Source of the DNA: JBBRWO01 sp964388455
GTDB lineage: Bacteria > Actinomycetota > Coriobacteriia > Anaerosomatales > JAAXUF01
DNA length: 64,000 nucleotides
Assembly: GCA_964388455.1 (NCBI GenBank)
Contig: CAYMAN010000008.1
Span: 16,272 to 80,271 of the forward strand
Direction: 5' to 3'
Shown: positions 35,001 to 44,360 of the stretch, one piece after another
Position numbering within the stretch: the first letter of the stretch is position 1
Layout of the letters: each line of letters opens with the position of its first letter
Program-made: the position numbers and the translations under genes
The notes under the pieces: generated by a model
The model's database searches: none
The model's input: only the letters and a program-made list of their open reading frames with translations
Told to the model about the DNA's origin: nothing

Positions 35001-36263
35001 TCAGGTCGTGGACGTGGGCTCAGGGGAGGCGACGACCTCGGCCAGAATCTCCATCAGGCTCTCGGCGTTGCGCTTCCACGTGAAGTTCAGGGACTTGGCT
35101 CGGGCGGCGGTGCTCATGGCGCCCTTCTCGGCGGGGCCGAGGTTGGCGAACCTACGCATGGTAGCAGTCAGCGCCTCGACGTCGCGAGGGGGCACCAGGT
35201 AGCCGTCGACTCCCTCCGAGACGAACGTGGCCGCACCTCCATCGGATGCCGCTATCACCGGCACGCCGCACGCGAGCGCCTCCAGGTAGACGACCCCGAA
35301 CGCCTCGTCCCAGCTGGGTAGCGCGAACAGGTCGGATTCGCGAAGCATCGCGGGGAGCTCCTCGTGCCGATACGCGCCGGAGAACGTGACGCGATCGACG
35401 AGCCCCAACTCCGCGACCAGCGCCTCGAGCGTCGCGCGAAGCGGTCCGTCACCGGCGACGGTGTAGCGGATGTCGAGACCGTCGCCAACCAGCTCGGCCA
35501 CCGCCCGCAGCACGAACTCGTGCGCTTTGCGTGTGACGAGATGGCCGGCGCTCAGCACGCAGAGCGGGGCGGTGACGCCCTCGACGAATTCGGTGCGCTC
35601 TGCCGGAACCCGATCGGCGGGGGTGAAGAGTTCGGTGTCGACGCCGTTGGGAAGCACTTCGACGCGGCGGAGCTCGGGGAACTCGCGGAGCAGTCCGTCG
35701 CGTACGACGTCGCTGACCGCGATCACGGTGTGTGCGTCATCGAGCACGCTGCGGACCTGTGCGCGTAGCGAGGGCTTCTCGGCCGAGGAGTTCTGGTACA
35801 GATCCTCGCCGTGGACAAAGACAACATACGGCACGCTCTTGCGTCCGGCTATCGACCGCGCGATGACGCCGTCGAGCAGTGCAGTGTGTGCGACGATCAC
35901 GTCAGCGCGGCCGATAGCGTCTGAGAGATGACGGTCGTTGACGATGGATGCGATTGCGCTCTTGGCTGACTCGGCGCGCAGCATCTTGCGCGGGAGCGAG
36001 AGGTAGCGGGGAAAGCCCACGGGGACCGCGCCAAAGTCGATGCGTCGGATCTCCGTCTCGGCGTAGCCACGCCACGTGGTGCTCAGGCGGGGAAGCGGCC
36101 AGGGAGCACGGGGTACGGGGACCGCGATGGCGGTGATCTCACAGCCGGAGTCGACCAGTGCCCGAGACTGCTCGTACACGAACACACCGTAAGAGGCGCG
36201 GGTGCGGCTCGGGTAGAGGTGCGAGATCACGGCGACCTGCAGGGGCCGGCGGGTCTCTGACAC
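35001..36263 (-). CDS. Glycosyltransferase family 4
   Basis: 420 residues with a GTG start; GGAAGGA lies about 12 bases upstream. GT-B motifs: ISHLYPSRTRASYGVFVYEQ at the N-terminus, VFVHGEDLYQNS in the middle, and DEAFGVVYLEALACGVPVIA with the catalytic Glu at the C-terminus. First gene of the two-gene minus-strand operon, divergent from the leaderless transferase at 36345. Substrates are unknown. Confidence 0.88.
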   Translation of the reverse strand: MSETRRPLQVAVISHLYPSRTRASYGVFVYEQSRALVDSGCEITAIAVPVPRAPWPLPRLSTTWRGYAETEIRRIDFGAVPVGFPRYLSLPRKMLRAESAKSAIASIVNDRHLSDAIGRADVIVAHTALLDGVIARSIAGRKSVPYVVFVHGEDLYQNSSAEKPSLRAQVRSVLDDAHTVIAVSDVVRDGLLREFPELRRVEVLPNGVDTELFTPADRVPAERTEFVEGVTAPLCVLSAGHLVTRKAHEFVLRAVAELVGDGLDIRYTVAGDGPLRATLEALVAELGLVDRVTFSGAYRHEELPAMLRESDLFALPSWDEAFGVVYLEALACGVPVIAASDGGAATFVSEGVDGYLVPPRDVEALTATMRRFANLGPAEKGAMSTAARAKSLNFTWKRNAESLMEILAEVVASPEPTSTT

Positions 36264-36332
36264 GGTGCGAAGGTCCTTCCGTAGGGGCGCGTCTGGCGCT
36301 GAGCCGTAACCACGAACAGCGCGAGGTTACGG

Positions 36333-36338
36333 TACCAT
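36333..36338 (+). promoter_or_regulatory. -10 element giving a probable leaderless mRNA
   Basis: TACCAT ends six bases before the ATG at 36345, leaving no space for a Shine-Dalgarno site. The local sequence GGTACC is palindromic, so a divergent promoter could overlap it. Confidence 0.55.
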
Positions 36339-36344
36339 AGCCGA

Positions 36345-37679
36345 ATGCGAAACCTCCTCATCATCGCTCATGAGTTTCCTCCGTCCGCCGGCGGTGGAGT
36401 ACAGCGAATCTCCAAGATGGCGCAGTACCTGCCACAGCACGGCTGGCAGCCGACGATACTGTGCGCCAAGCCGGTTCCGGGCCGCCCGATCGACGATACG
36501 CTCCTCGACGAGGTAGCCGGCCTTGAGGTAGTGCGCCTTCCCGCGCGTGACATCTCAACCGCGGTTGCCCGCGCCTATGCGCCGTTCAAGCGGCTGCGCA
36601 CCGCGATGCGAGGTTCGAGAGCCGTCGGCGAAGGCGCGACGGTGACCGGCTCCTACACGCGCACCGCCATGGAGATCCCGATGTCGACGCGCATCGTCAG
36701 GCGCTGGTTCTTGGACTCCGCTGCCATCTGGGGCCGTCAGGTGCCGGCCGAGGCCCTGCGGTTGCACCGGCTCACCCCCTTCGACGCGATCCTCGCCTCC
36801 GGGCCGCCTCCCTCGGCACTTCTCGCGGGAGCCGCGGCGGCCGAGCTCTGTGGCATTCCGCTCATCGCCGACTTCCGTGACGGCTGGATGACGCGTGCCG
36901 ACTTCCGCTGGCCCGAGAACCCCGCCAAGGACGCCAAGTCCCGAGCCGCTGAGCAGTCCGTGCTCGACCGGGCGTCGCTTGCGGTCGCCGTCTCCGAGCC
37001 TATCGCCGAGGAACTGCGCGAGTTCGGCATCAAAGACGTGATGGTCGTGGAGAACGGCTTCGACCCGGCCGACCTTCCTCGGCATGCACCGCACGAAGGC
37101 CCGCTGCGCGTCGGATTCATGGGCCGCTTCTACAACGTCACCGACCCGAGCCCGTTCTTCGACGGCGCGGTCATCGCTCTCAGAGACGAGCCCGCGTGCA
37201 GCGACATGCGGATCGACGTCGTCGGCCCGCCCTCCCAGATCGCGATGGCGATGGTCGCCGACCGCGGACTCGAAGACGTCGTCACCTTCCACGGCTTCCT
37301 GCCGCATGCCGAGGCACTCGACGTGATGGCCGGTGCCGACGTCGGCCTCGTCGCCATCGCCGATAACCCCGGTGCCGACGCCAACTACACCGGCAAGCTG
37401 TTCGAGTACCTCGGTGTGGGACTGCCCGTCTTGCTGGTCGGTCCGCCCAACGGGGTTGCAGCTCAACTCATTCGCAGGGCCGCAGCCGGCAAGGTCGCGC
37501 CGTACTCCGACCCGCGGGCTGTTGCCACCGCGCTTGGCGAGTTCGCGCGCGCCAAGCGAGCGGGTGAGCCGGCGGGATCGCCGATCGAGTCGGCGATCGC
37601 TCCGTTCGATCGCCGCGCGCAGGTCGCCGTCCTGGCCGCTGCGTTCAATGACCTCGTCGCGGGGTCCGGTCGTGACTAG
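36345..37679 (+). CDS. Glycosyltransferase family 4-like
   Basis: 444 residues starting MRNLLIIAHEFPPSAGGGVQ. The GT-B fold is seen from the N-terminal EFPPSAGGGVQRISK, IADFRDGWMTRADF in the middle, and YTGKLFEYLGVGLPVLLVG near the end. First gene of an operon that continues with a Wzy-like polymerase, a Wzz-like protein, another transferase and perhaps punA. It overlaps the next gene by eight bases. The likely leaderless start suggests a translation mode different from its downstream partners. Confidence 0.86.
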   Translation: MRNLLIIAHEFPPSAGGGVQRISKMAQYLPQHGWQPTILCAKPVPGRPIDDTLLDEVAGLEVVRLPARDISTAVARAYAPFKRLRTAMRGSRAVGEGATVTGSYTRTAMEIPMSTRIVRRWFLDSAAIWGRQVPAEALRLHRLTPFDAILASGPPPSALLAGAAAAELCGIPLIADFRDGWMTRADFRWPENPAKDAKSRAAEQSVLDRASLAVAVSEPIAEELREFGIKDVMVVENGFDPADLPRHAPHEGPLRVGFMGRFYNVTDPSPFFDGAVIALRDEPACSDMRIDVVGPPSQIAMAMVADRGLEDVVTFHGFLPHAEALDVMAGADVGLVAIADNPGADANYTGKLFEYLGVGLPVLLVGPPNGVAAQLIRRAAAGKVAPYSDPRAVATALGEFARAKRAGEPAGSPIESAIAPFDRRAQVAVLAAAFNDLVAGSGRD

Positions 37680-39051
37680 CGTCACGGCGGGTCGAGTCTC
37701 AAACGCGAATCTGGGCTGGGCCGCCGCTGCGGTGCTACTCGGCGCCGGGGCGGGTCTCCTCGTGGTCACGCTGGGTCTGGCCGGCATCGGCTACCTGCTC
37801 GCCGTTCTCGGCCTGCTGGCGTGGGGGTATGCGGTCGTGCGCTCGCCGATTGCCGCGCTGGCGGTCGCAGTAGCGGCGCTTGCGTTCGACGTGACCGGTC
37901 GCATCATCCAGGAGCCGATGCCGTTCACCATCTACCAGGTGGCGCTGATCATCGCGCTCGTCTCCTATGGCCTCGCCGTGATGTTCCGGCGCACGCCGAT
38001 GCCCAAGCCGACCTTCGTCGACATCGGCATGTTCATGCTCGTGCTGGCCGGCGCATGGTCGCTGCCGTTCTCGGCGGCTCCCTCAGCTACGGTGATCGGG
38101 ACGATTCGTCTGCTGTTCGTCTGGGCGTTCGTGTTGCTCATCGAGAACGTCCCTCAGTCCCGCCGAGACCTGCGGATGCTGCTCGGCGTGCTCGCGATGG
38201 TCTCAGCGGCACATGCGCTGCTCGGTGTGGCGCAGGCTGCGATCCCGACCCTCGGCATCGGCAACGTGCACGTGCAGGGACCTCCCACGGATCTGGTCCG
38301 ACGGCCCAGCGGCTTCTTCGACGATCCCAACTACTACGCGGGTATGCTGAGCGCCGGTTTCGTCGCCGCAGGGGCGCTCACCACTTACGCTCGTCGCTGG
38401 CGCACGGCGATCCTCTGGGGCAGCGTCGCTCTGGTGTGCGGCGCCGGTATCCTGGTCACTTTCTCGCGGACCGCGTGGGTCGCGGTCGCGGTCTCGCTGG
38501 TGGTGTTGGCGATCACCGCACCGCCCTATCTGCGTAGATGGCTCATCGGTGCGGGCATCGCGTGCGTCATCGCACTGGTGCTTTATGCCCCCGGGCAGAT
38601 CATCGACAGGCTCACTTCCTCGGCCGACGTGGACGGCGACAGATCGGTGGCCACGCGCGTCTACATGGCGGAATCGATGGCCGAGATGATCCGCGAGAAC
38701 CCGGTGTGGGGCACGGGCCTCGCCGCATTCGAGCGCGTCTACCCGTACTACCGCAAGACCGGCGCCGACCGCACCATAGCCAGACCTCACCAGGTCCCGA
38801 TGGGCGTGATCGCTGAAACCGGCATCGCGGGTCTGCTCGCGCTGGTCGTACTGGTGATCGCTCTGGGCTGGACGTATCTAGCCCCGGGCAGACGCCGACT
38901 GTGGATCGGTGAGTCGGCGGCACTCGCCGGCCTCGCGAGCATGAGTGTTCAAACGTTGTTGCAGTACTATCTCTACTTCGAATACCTGTGGCTGTTCGTC
39001 GGACTGTCAGTCGTCGCCGTACGTCTGGGTCGCACCCAAGAGGAGTTGTGA
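37672..39051 (+). CDS. O-antigen ligase/polymerase family membrane protein (Wzy-like)
   Basis: 459 residues; GTG 37672 lies inside the end of the preceding gene. About ten to twelve membrane helices surround a periplasmic-type loop with RRPSGFFDDPNYYAGMLS, a segment common in the Wzy_C/WaaL family, and the later NPVWGTGLAAFERVYPYY loop. Such proteins polymerise or ligate undecaprenyl-linked repeats outside the membrane. The next gene is a Wzz-like regulator, supporting a polymerase. A second Wzy-like protein lies at 50528-51931. Confidence 0.83.
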   Translation: MTSVTAGRVSNANLGWAAAAVLLGAGAGLLVVTLGLAGIGYLLAVLGLLAWGYAVVRSPIAALAVAVAALAFDVTGRIIQEPMPFTIYQVALIIALVSYGLAVMFRRTPMPKPTFVDIGMFMLVLAGAWSLPFSAAPSATVIGTIRLLFVWAFVLLIENVPQSRRDLRMLLGVLAMVSAAHALLGVAQAAIPTLGIGNVHVQGPPTDLVRRPSGFFDDPNYYAGMLSAGFVAAGALTTYARRWRTAILWGSVALVCGAGILVTFSRTAWVAVAVSLVVLAITAPPYLRRWLIGAGIACVIALVLYAPGQIIDRLTSSADVDGDRSVATRVYMAESMAEMIRENPVWGTGLAAFERVYPYYRKTGADRTIARPHQVPMGVIAETGIAGLLALVVLVIALGWTYLAPGRRRLWIGESAALAGLASMSVQTLLQYYLYFEYLWLFVGLSVVAVRLGRTQEEL

Positions 39052-39797
39052 TGTCTACATTCACCGAGTCGTATGCGTTCGCCGTGGTCAGGCGCCAGTG
39101 GTGGGTCGTGCTTGCGGTGGTCGTCGCCGCAGTCGCCGTCGCGCTACTCATGTCGTCGCGGGTCGAGCCGACGTACGTGGGGCAGTCGAGCGTCGCACTC
39201 GACGCGACCATCCTCTCCAAGTACACGTCGCTGTTGGTGGGCGACCGAACCGCCACGGCCCTCAAGAGTGGCGAGTTCTATGAGTTCGCCGCCGAGAAGA
39301 CCGGCACGTCGCCTGCCGAGGTCAAGTCATCCCTGCGCACCAGCGTTAACGGAAAGTACCTGGACACGGTGCTGATCCGGTTCAGCTCGGGTTCCTCGGC
39401 GGATGCGCAGGCGGGGGCCAAAGAGATGGCTGACGTCATCGTCGCCTACGCCTACGAGGTGGCGGCGCCTGAGATCGCCCGACAGGAAGCTGTTGGTGCG
39501 ACAAATATCGCGTCCATCGCTCGCATCAAGGAGCTCAGCCGGAAGTTCGCTGACAAGCCCTACGAGCTCGCTGACATCGAGACCAGACTGACCGCGCTGG
39601 AGCAGACGCAGATCAACAATGACTCGATGCTGAAGCTGCTCAAGACCGCGTACACGGCGGCCGATTCCGCCAGTGCTGAGGAGGCGGTCGGCACCAACCG
39701 CATCGGGCTTCTCGCGGGCGCGATCCTCGCCGGCATCGTGGTGGGGCTGCTGCTCGCTGCTGTGCGCGAGGCGCTGTACCTACGCTCGGTCGGCTAG
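39051..39797 (+). CDS. Wzz-like polysaccharide chain-length/co-polymerase protein
   Basis: 248 residues; ATG 39051 overlaps the preceding stop by one base (TGATG) with AGGAG upstream. One helix lies near the N-terminus (about 20-40, WWVVLAVVVAAVAVALL) and one near the C-terminus (about 218-240, GLLAGAILAGIVVGLLLAAV), with an extracellular region between that includes a helical part. This two-helix layout defines polysaccharide co-polymerases. There is no C-terminal tyrosine kinase domain. It would set chain length for the adjacent polymerase. Confidence 0.82.
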   Translation: MSTFTESYAFAVVRRQWWVVLAVVVAAVAVALLMSSRVEPTYVGQSSVALDATILSKYTSLLVGDRTATALKSGEFYEFAAEKTGTSPAEVKSSLRTSVNGKYLDTVLIRFSSGSSADAQAGAKEMADVIVAYAYEVAAPEIARQEAVGATNIASIARIKELSRKFADKPYELADIETRLTALEQTQINNDSMLKLLKTAYTAADSASAEEAVGTNRIGLLAGAILAGIVVGLLLAAVREALYLRSVG

Positions 39798-39800
39798 CGC

Positions 39801-40997
39801 ATGGCCGGCGTCGCCAGTCCGCAGAGCACCCGTCGCAGCGTCGTCATGCTGCTCACCAACGACTTCGTCTCCGACCCGCGTGTCGAGAAGGAGGCGCTGG
39901 CGCTTTGCGACGCCGGTTGGACGGTGACCGTGCTGGCGTGGGACCGTTCGCAGTCGCATCCGGCTGCAGATGCCCGCGGACCGATCCGCATCGAGCGACT
40001 GGGGCCCGCGGCTCCCTACGGCGGGGGCCCCAAGAGCCTGCTGAAGTTCCGCGAGTTCTGGCGCCGCGCAGCGCTTCGTACGCAGGAGCTCGCGCCTGAC
40101 GTGGTCCACTGTCACGACCTCGACACGGCATCCGCCGCTCTGGAGGTCCGCCGCCGGACCGGCTTACGCGGTCCGCATATCGTGCTCGACTTCCACGAGC
40201 TCTATCGCGAGTCCAAGATGGTCCCGCAGTCCGGCATCGTCGGCACACTCGCAGGCATCGCGGTCCGCCGAGTGGAGCGCGACGCCATCGCCGCTGCCAG
40301 CGTGGTCATCGTCGCTAACCCCGGCACCGTGGGCTGCTACGACGACTACTCGGCACGCGACAAGATGGTGCTCGTGGAGAACGCACCCGATCTCGACCGC
40401 TTCTCGCCCAAGGCGGCATCGCCCGGGCGGGCCCCCACTGCTCCCGCCTCGGCGTTCCGGGTGTGCTTCATCGGGCAGAAGCGCTACACGCAGGGGCTGT
40501 ACACGCTGATGGAGGCGGTACAGCGCGACGAGCGGTTGCACGCGCTGCTCGCGGGCGGGGGAGTGGCGGAGGCGGAGATCGCTGACGCGGCCACCCGCTA
40601 CCAGCGCGTCGAGGTTGTTGGCCGGCTCCGTATCGAGGAGATCCCGGCGTACTACGAGCAGTGCGACTGCGTGTACGCGGCATACGACGCGAAGCTCGGC
40701 AACGTGAGGACGCTGTTTCCCGTGAAGGTCATGGAGGGGATGGCGTGCGCGGTTCCAGTGGTGGTCTCGCGCGGGACGTGGATCGCGGACTACGTCGAGG
40801 CGCACGGTATCGGCCTCGCCGTCGACGAAGCTGACGTCGACGAGGTCGCGTCCGCCCTTGCGCGGCTTGCATCGGATCCCAAGTTGTGTGAGGACATGGG
40901 TCGTCGCGGTAGAAACATCGTGGAGGCCGGTCTCAACTGGAAGGCCGCCTCGTCTCGGCTCGTCGCCGCATATGAAGGCCTGACACCGCGAGGCTGA
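39801..40997 (+). CDS. Glycosyltransferase family 4
   Basis: 398 residues, three bases after the Wzz-like gene. N-terminus VVMLLTNDFVSDPRVEKEALAL, middle IVLDFHELYRESK, C-terminus LFPVKVMEGMACAVPVVVS. The RVEKEA pattern links it to the transferase at 33797. Last transferase of this operon; its stop codon is 30 bases before the punA start. Substrate unknown. Confidence 0.87.
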   Translation: MAGVASPQSTRRSVVMLLTNDFVSDPRVEKEALALCDAGWTVTVLAWDRSQSHPAADARGPIRIERLGPAAPYGGGPKSLLKFREFWRRAALRTQELAPDVVHCHDLDTASAALEVRRRTGLRGPHIVLDFHELYRESKMVPQSGIVGTLAGIAVRRVERDAIAAASVVIVANPGTVGCYDDYSARDKMVLVENAPDLDRFSPKAASPGRAPTAPASAFRVCFIGQKRYTQGLYTLMEAVQRDERLHALLAGGGVAEAEIADAATRYQRVEVVGRLRIEEIPAYYEQCDCVYAAYDAKLGNVRTLFPVKVMEGMACAVPVVVSRGTWIADYVEAHGIGLAVDEADVDEVASALARLASDPKLCEDMGRRGRNIVEAGLNWKAASSRLVAAYEGLTPRG

Positions 40998-41029
40998 TGT
41001 ACGCGGAATCACCAAGGAGGCTCGACCGG

Positions 41030-41845
41030 ATGTTTGAACTGACGCGCGACGTTCTGCCCGAGGCGGTCCTGGCGCGAGTTGCGGCTCACCCGCCACGCGT
41101 AGCGCTGGTACTCGGCAGCGGGTTCGGCGGCCTCGCCAACGCGCTCGAGGACCCGCTCGCCGTCCCGTACACCGACATCGCGAGTTTTCCGCGTCCGGCC
41201 GCAGGCATCGCCGGCCACGCCGGGAAGTTCCTGGTTGGTCGAGTCGCCGGCGTGGATGTCTGCGTGTTCTCAGGTCGCGTTCACGCGTACCAGGGTGTGT
41301 CCGCGCTCGACGCCGCCTACCCGGCAAGGCTCGCTGCCGCAATCGGGTGCGAGACGCTGGTCGTCACCAACGCTGCGGGCGGCGTATCGGAGAACCTTCG
41401 TGTGGGCGACGTCGTACTCATCGCCGACCACCTCAACCTCACCGGCTCGAGTCCGTTGCTCGGCTGGGCGGGCCCTCCCGGAGGCGTGCCGTTCGTCCCC
41501 ATGCGCGACGCCTACGATCCCGAGCTGCGCGCAATCGCTCGCGAAGCCGCAGCCGAGCAGAGCCTCGAGCTCAAGGACGGCGTGTACGGCGGGCTGCTCG
41601 GCCCGGCGTTCGAGACGCCCGCCGAGGTGCGCTACCTGCGCTCGGTTGGCGCCGATGTCGTCGGCATGTCCACGGTGCCGGAAGTGATCGCGGCGCGCGC
41701 GTTGGGGCTGCGGGTTCTCGGCTTTTCACTGGTCACGAACGCTGCTGCCGGGGAGGGTCTCTCGCATCTCGAGGTCCTCGAGGCGGGTAAGCACGCACAG
41801 GAAGCGCTCGCGTCACTGCTGGTTGCTATACTTCACAGGTTGTAA
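41030..41845 (+). CDS. punA: Purine nucleoside phosphorylase, trimeric PNP family
   Basis: 271 residues; ATG 41030 is chosen because AAGGAGG lies at 41014-41020; an in-frame ATG at 40997 lacks such a site. Motifs: LVLGSGFGGL (phosphate loop), GHAGKFLVG, VVTNAAGGVS, GPAFETPAEVRYL, VVGMSTVPEV and FSLVTNAA, all typical of the PunA/DeoD-2 inosine-guanosine type rather than MtnP. It would split purine nucleosides to base and ribose-1-phosphate. The neighbour ahcY releases adenosine, so it may help clear that product. Use of methylthio-nucleosides is a less likely alternative. Confidence 0.86.
   Translation: MFELTRDVLPEAVLARVAAHPPRVALVLGSGFGGLANALEDPLAVPYTDIASFPRPAAGIAGHAGKFLVGRVAGVDVCVFSGRVHAYQGVSALDAAYPARLAAAIGCETLVVTNAAGGVSENLRVGDVVLIADHLNLTGSSPLLGWAGPPGGVPFVPMRDAYDPELRAIAREAAAEQSLELKDGVYGGLLGPAFETPAEVRYLRSVGADVVGMSTVPEVIAARALGLRVLGFSLVTNAAAGEGLSHLEVLEAGKHAQEALASLLVAILHRL
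41824..41832 (+). promoter_or_regulatory. Extended -10 promoter of ahcY
   Basis: TGC-TATACT inside the 3' end of punA, 69 bases before the ahcY GTG. It allows ahcY to be expressed apart from the glycan operon. Confidence 0.55.
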
Positions 41846-41901
41846 CCGGGCCGGAACCACTCCGCCCGTCGTCTATCGCACCTCTTCCCTAAGGAGTCAC
41901 C

Positions 41902-43161
41902 GTGAATCACGACGTCAAAGACCTTTCCCTCGCCGACGCCGGCAAGGCACGCATCGAGTGGGCCGACGCTGACATGCCGGTCCTCGCGACCATCCGCGAG
42001 CGTTTCGAGGCCGAGAAGCCGCTCGACGGCCTCCGCGTCAGCGCCTGCCTGCACGTCACCACTGAGACCGCGAACCTGATGCGCACCCTCAAGGCCGGCG
42101 GCGCCGACATCGTCCTGTGCGCGAGCAACCCTCTGTCGACTCAGGATGACGTCGCCGCGGCGCTCGTCGAGCACTACGGCATCTCCACCTACGCCATCAA
42201 GGGCGAGGACACTGAGACCTACTACAGCCACATCGACTCGGCCATCGCGCACAAGCCGCAGATGACCATGGACGACGGTGCTGACGTGGTCGGCCGCATC
42301 CACGCCGAGCAGCCCGAGATGCTCGAGTACATCATCGGCGGCACCGAGGAGACCACCACCGGCGTCATCCGCCTGGCCGCCATGGCCGCCGACGGCGCGC
42401 TGAAGTACCCGATCATGGCCGTCAACGAGGCCAAGACCAAGCACCTCTTCGACAACCGCTACGGCACCGGCCAGTCCACGCTCGACGGCATCATCCGCGC
42501 CACCAACCGCCTGATCGCCGGCCGCACGGTCGTCGTCTCCGGCTACGGCTGGTGCGGTCGCGGCATCGCGAGCCGCGCTGTGGGTATGGGCGCGAGCGTC
42601 ATCGTCCTAGAGGTCGATCCGATGAAGGCGCTTGAAGCCGTCATGGAGGGCTACCGCGTCATGCCCGCCGTCGACGCCGCCAAGGAGTGCGACATCTGGA
42701 TCACCGTCACCGGCGACCTCAACGTCATCGACAGCGACTCGTTCGCCGTGATGAAGGACGGCGCCATCATCTGCAACTCCGGCCACTTCAACGCCGAGAT
42801 CAACATTCCGAGCCTGCGCGAGATGGCCGTCTCGACCCGCGAGGTGCGCCCGCTGGTCGACGAGTTCACGCTGGCCGACGGCCGTCGCATCTACCTGCTG
42901 GCCGAGGGTCGTCTGGTCAACCTCTCCTGCGCCGAGGGCCACCCCGCCAACGTCATGGACATGAGCTTCGCCAACCAGGCCCTGGCCGCCGAGTATATGG
43001 TCGCCAACTGCAAGGACATGGCTCCCGGCGTCTACGACGTCCCCGAGGACATCGACAACGGCATCGCCAAGCTCAAGCTCGAGACCCTCGGCGTCAAGAT
43101 CGACACCCTCACGCCCGAGCAGGCCAAGTACCTCGCCAGCTGGAGCGAAGGCACCGTGTAG
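41902..43161 (+). CDS. ahcY: S-adenosylhomocysteine hydrolase
   Basis: 419 residues; GTG start with TAAGGAG eight bases upstream. N-terminal substrate domain has CLHVTTETANLMRTLKAGGA and CASNPLSTQDDVAAAL; the NAD domain has SGYGWCGRGIASRA; NEAKTKHLFDNRYGTGQS carries active-site Lys/Asp/Asn residues. The shorter form (about 420 residues, lacking an insertion found in many proteobacterial enzymes) is usual for this branch. It hydrolyses S-adenosylhomocysteine to adenosine and homocysteine with bound NAD. Codon use is strongly biased to C-ending codons, as in highly expressed genes. Confidence 0.96.
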   Translation: MNHDVKDLSLADAGKARIEWADADMPVLATIRERFEAEKPLDGLRVSACLHVTTETANLMRTLKAGGADIVLCASNPLSTQDDVAAALVEHYGISTYAIKGEDTETYYSHIDSAIAHKPQMTMDDGADVVGRIHAEQPEMLEYIIGGTEETTTGVIRLAAMAADGALKYPIMAVNEAKTKHLFDNRYGTGQSTLDGIIRATNRLIAGRTVVVSGYGWCGRGIASRAVGMGASVIVLEVDPMKALEAVMEGYRVMPAVDAAKECDIWITVTGDLNVIDSDSFAVMKDGAIICNSGHFNAEINIPSLREMAVSTREVRPLVDEFTLADGRRIYLLAEGRLVNLSCAEGHPANVMDMSFANQALAAEYMVANCKDMAPGVYDVPEDIDNGIAKLKLETLGVKIDTLTPEQAKYLASWSEGTV

Positions 43162-43181
43162 ACATCACGCCCGAGCGACTC

Positions 43182-43220
43182 AAGGGGGGCCAGCCGGATC
43201 CGGCTGGCCCCCCTTTCTGT
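43182..43220 (+). terminator. Strong rho-independent terminator after ahcY
   Basis: A perfect 34-base palindrome (43182-43215), arms AAGGGGGGCCAGCCGGA and its complement, followed by TCTGT. It lies 20 bases after the stop and marks the left edge of the lower-GC island. Confidence 0.92.
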
Positions 43221-43264
43221 CCCTGTTCAAGCGTTGTCTTTTCAGCGCTGGTCGGTGCAGGAAT

Positions 43265-44356
43265 CTAGACGAGAAGTGACGCGTACAGGGCAACAGTCGC
43301 TTCAGTGACGCGATCCCAGTCGTACTCGTGCGTGACTCTTTGCTGGAGTTCGGCAGTTCGTGTCTTGAGCTCTCGCATTCTCGGCAGGAGTTGCGAGAGT
43401 CGCAGGGCGAGGTCGTCGACGTCTCCCGCGCGGAAGTAGTCACCTTGGTCGCCCAGGACTTCTCGGTTGGGCGTGATGTCGCTCGCGAGTACCGGCGTTC
43501 CGTAGGCCAGCGATTCGAGCAGGACGATGGGCAGTCCCTCCAGAAGAGACGGCAGTACGAACAGGCCTGCATGCCGGAACACCGAGGCGAGCTGCGCCCC
43601 GTAGAGGTATCCCGTGAAGATCACGTCACCGCCCGCGCCATGCAACCCGCGAACGTAGTCGTCCGTGAAGCTCGCACCCCCGACAATGACCAGCTTCTTT
43701 GACGTATTGAGACACCGCCACGCAGCGATGAGGTCGTGAGCGCCCTTTTCCGGGACGAGCCGACCCACATATACCGCGTACTCGCCAGAGTCAACGCCCA
43801 GGCTCGCGACGAACCCGGGGTCATCCTCACGTGTCGTCGCCACTCCGTTCGGGATGTAGTGAACGCTCTGTGCGCCCTCTGCTTTGTAGAAGTCGGAGAG
43901 AGTCTTGGAGACGACGATGGTCGCATCGGGGGTGTTGAGCGCCATGTTCTCGGCAGTCTGCAATGCGAGTCTGGCAAGCGGGTTCCATTTCGCCCTTCGC
44001 CAGTCTTGTCCATGGACAGTCGCAACGAGGTGGCGGTCGCGTCGGCGTGCCAGGGGAGCGGTCAGACAGGGGCCGATAGCGTGGTAGTGGACGATATCGA
44101 AGGGCTGTCGACGGCTGTCGAGCGAGCTCAGGAAGCTGTGCGTGATTGCGTCGAGATGCTTGGTGGCAATCGAGGGTCGGCTTCTCAGCTGTATCCCCTT
44201 GTAGGCGGAGAGGCCAGGGTCTGAGTAGCTAGGGCGCGTGTAGACGACAACCTCGTGACCAAGCGCGGCCAATCGTGTGCCGAGCTGCTCCACATGGTGC
44301 TCGACGCCGCCGAACGTAGCGGGAAGACCCTTTTGTCCGATCATTGCTATTCGCAT
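43265..44356 (-). CDS. Glycosyltransferase family 4 (rhamnosyltransferase-like)
   Basis: 363 residues starting MRIAMIGQKGLPATFGGVEH, an N-terminus typical of the family often annotated as rhamnosyltransferase (GQKGxPxxxGGVE). The C-terminus has LFVLPSLLEGLPIVLLESLAYG. ATG 44356 lies four bases after the stop of the upstream radical SAM gene; the site before it is weak, suggesting translational coupling. The rml operon in this window could supply dTDP-rhamnose, which would fit, but donor specificity is not proven by sequence. Confidence 0.87.
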   Translation of the reverse strand: MRIAMIGQKGLPATFGGVEHHVEQLGTRLAALGHEVVVYTRPSYSDPGLSAYKGIQLRSRPSIATKHLDAITHSFLSSLDSRRQPFDIVHYHAIGPCLTAPLARRRDRHLVATVHGQDWRRAKWNPLARLALQTAENMALNTPDATIVVSKTLSDFYKAEGAQSVHYIPNGVATTREDDPGFVASLGVDSGEYAVYVGRLVPEKGAHDLIAAWRCLNTSKKLVIVGGASFTDDYVRGLHGAGGDVIFTGYLYGAQLASVFRHAGLFVLPSLLEGLPIVLLESLAYGTPVLASDITPNREVLGDQGDYFRAGDVDDLALRLSQLLPRMRELKTRTAELQQRVTHEYDWDRVTEATVALYASLLV

Positions 44357-44360
44357 TGAC

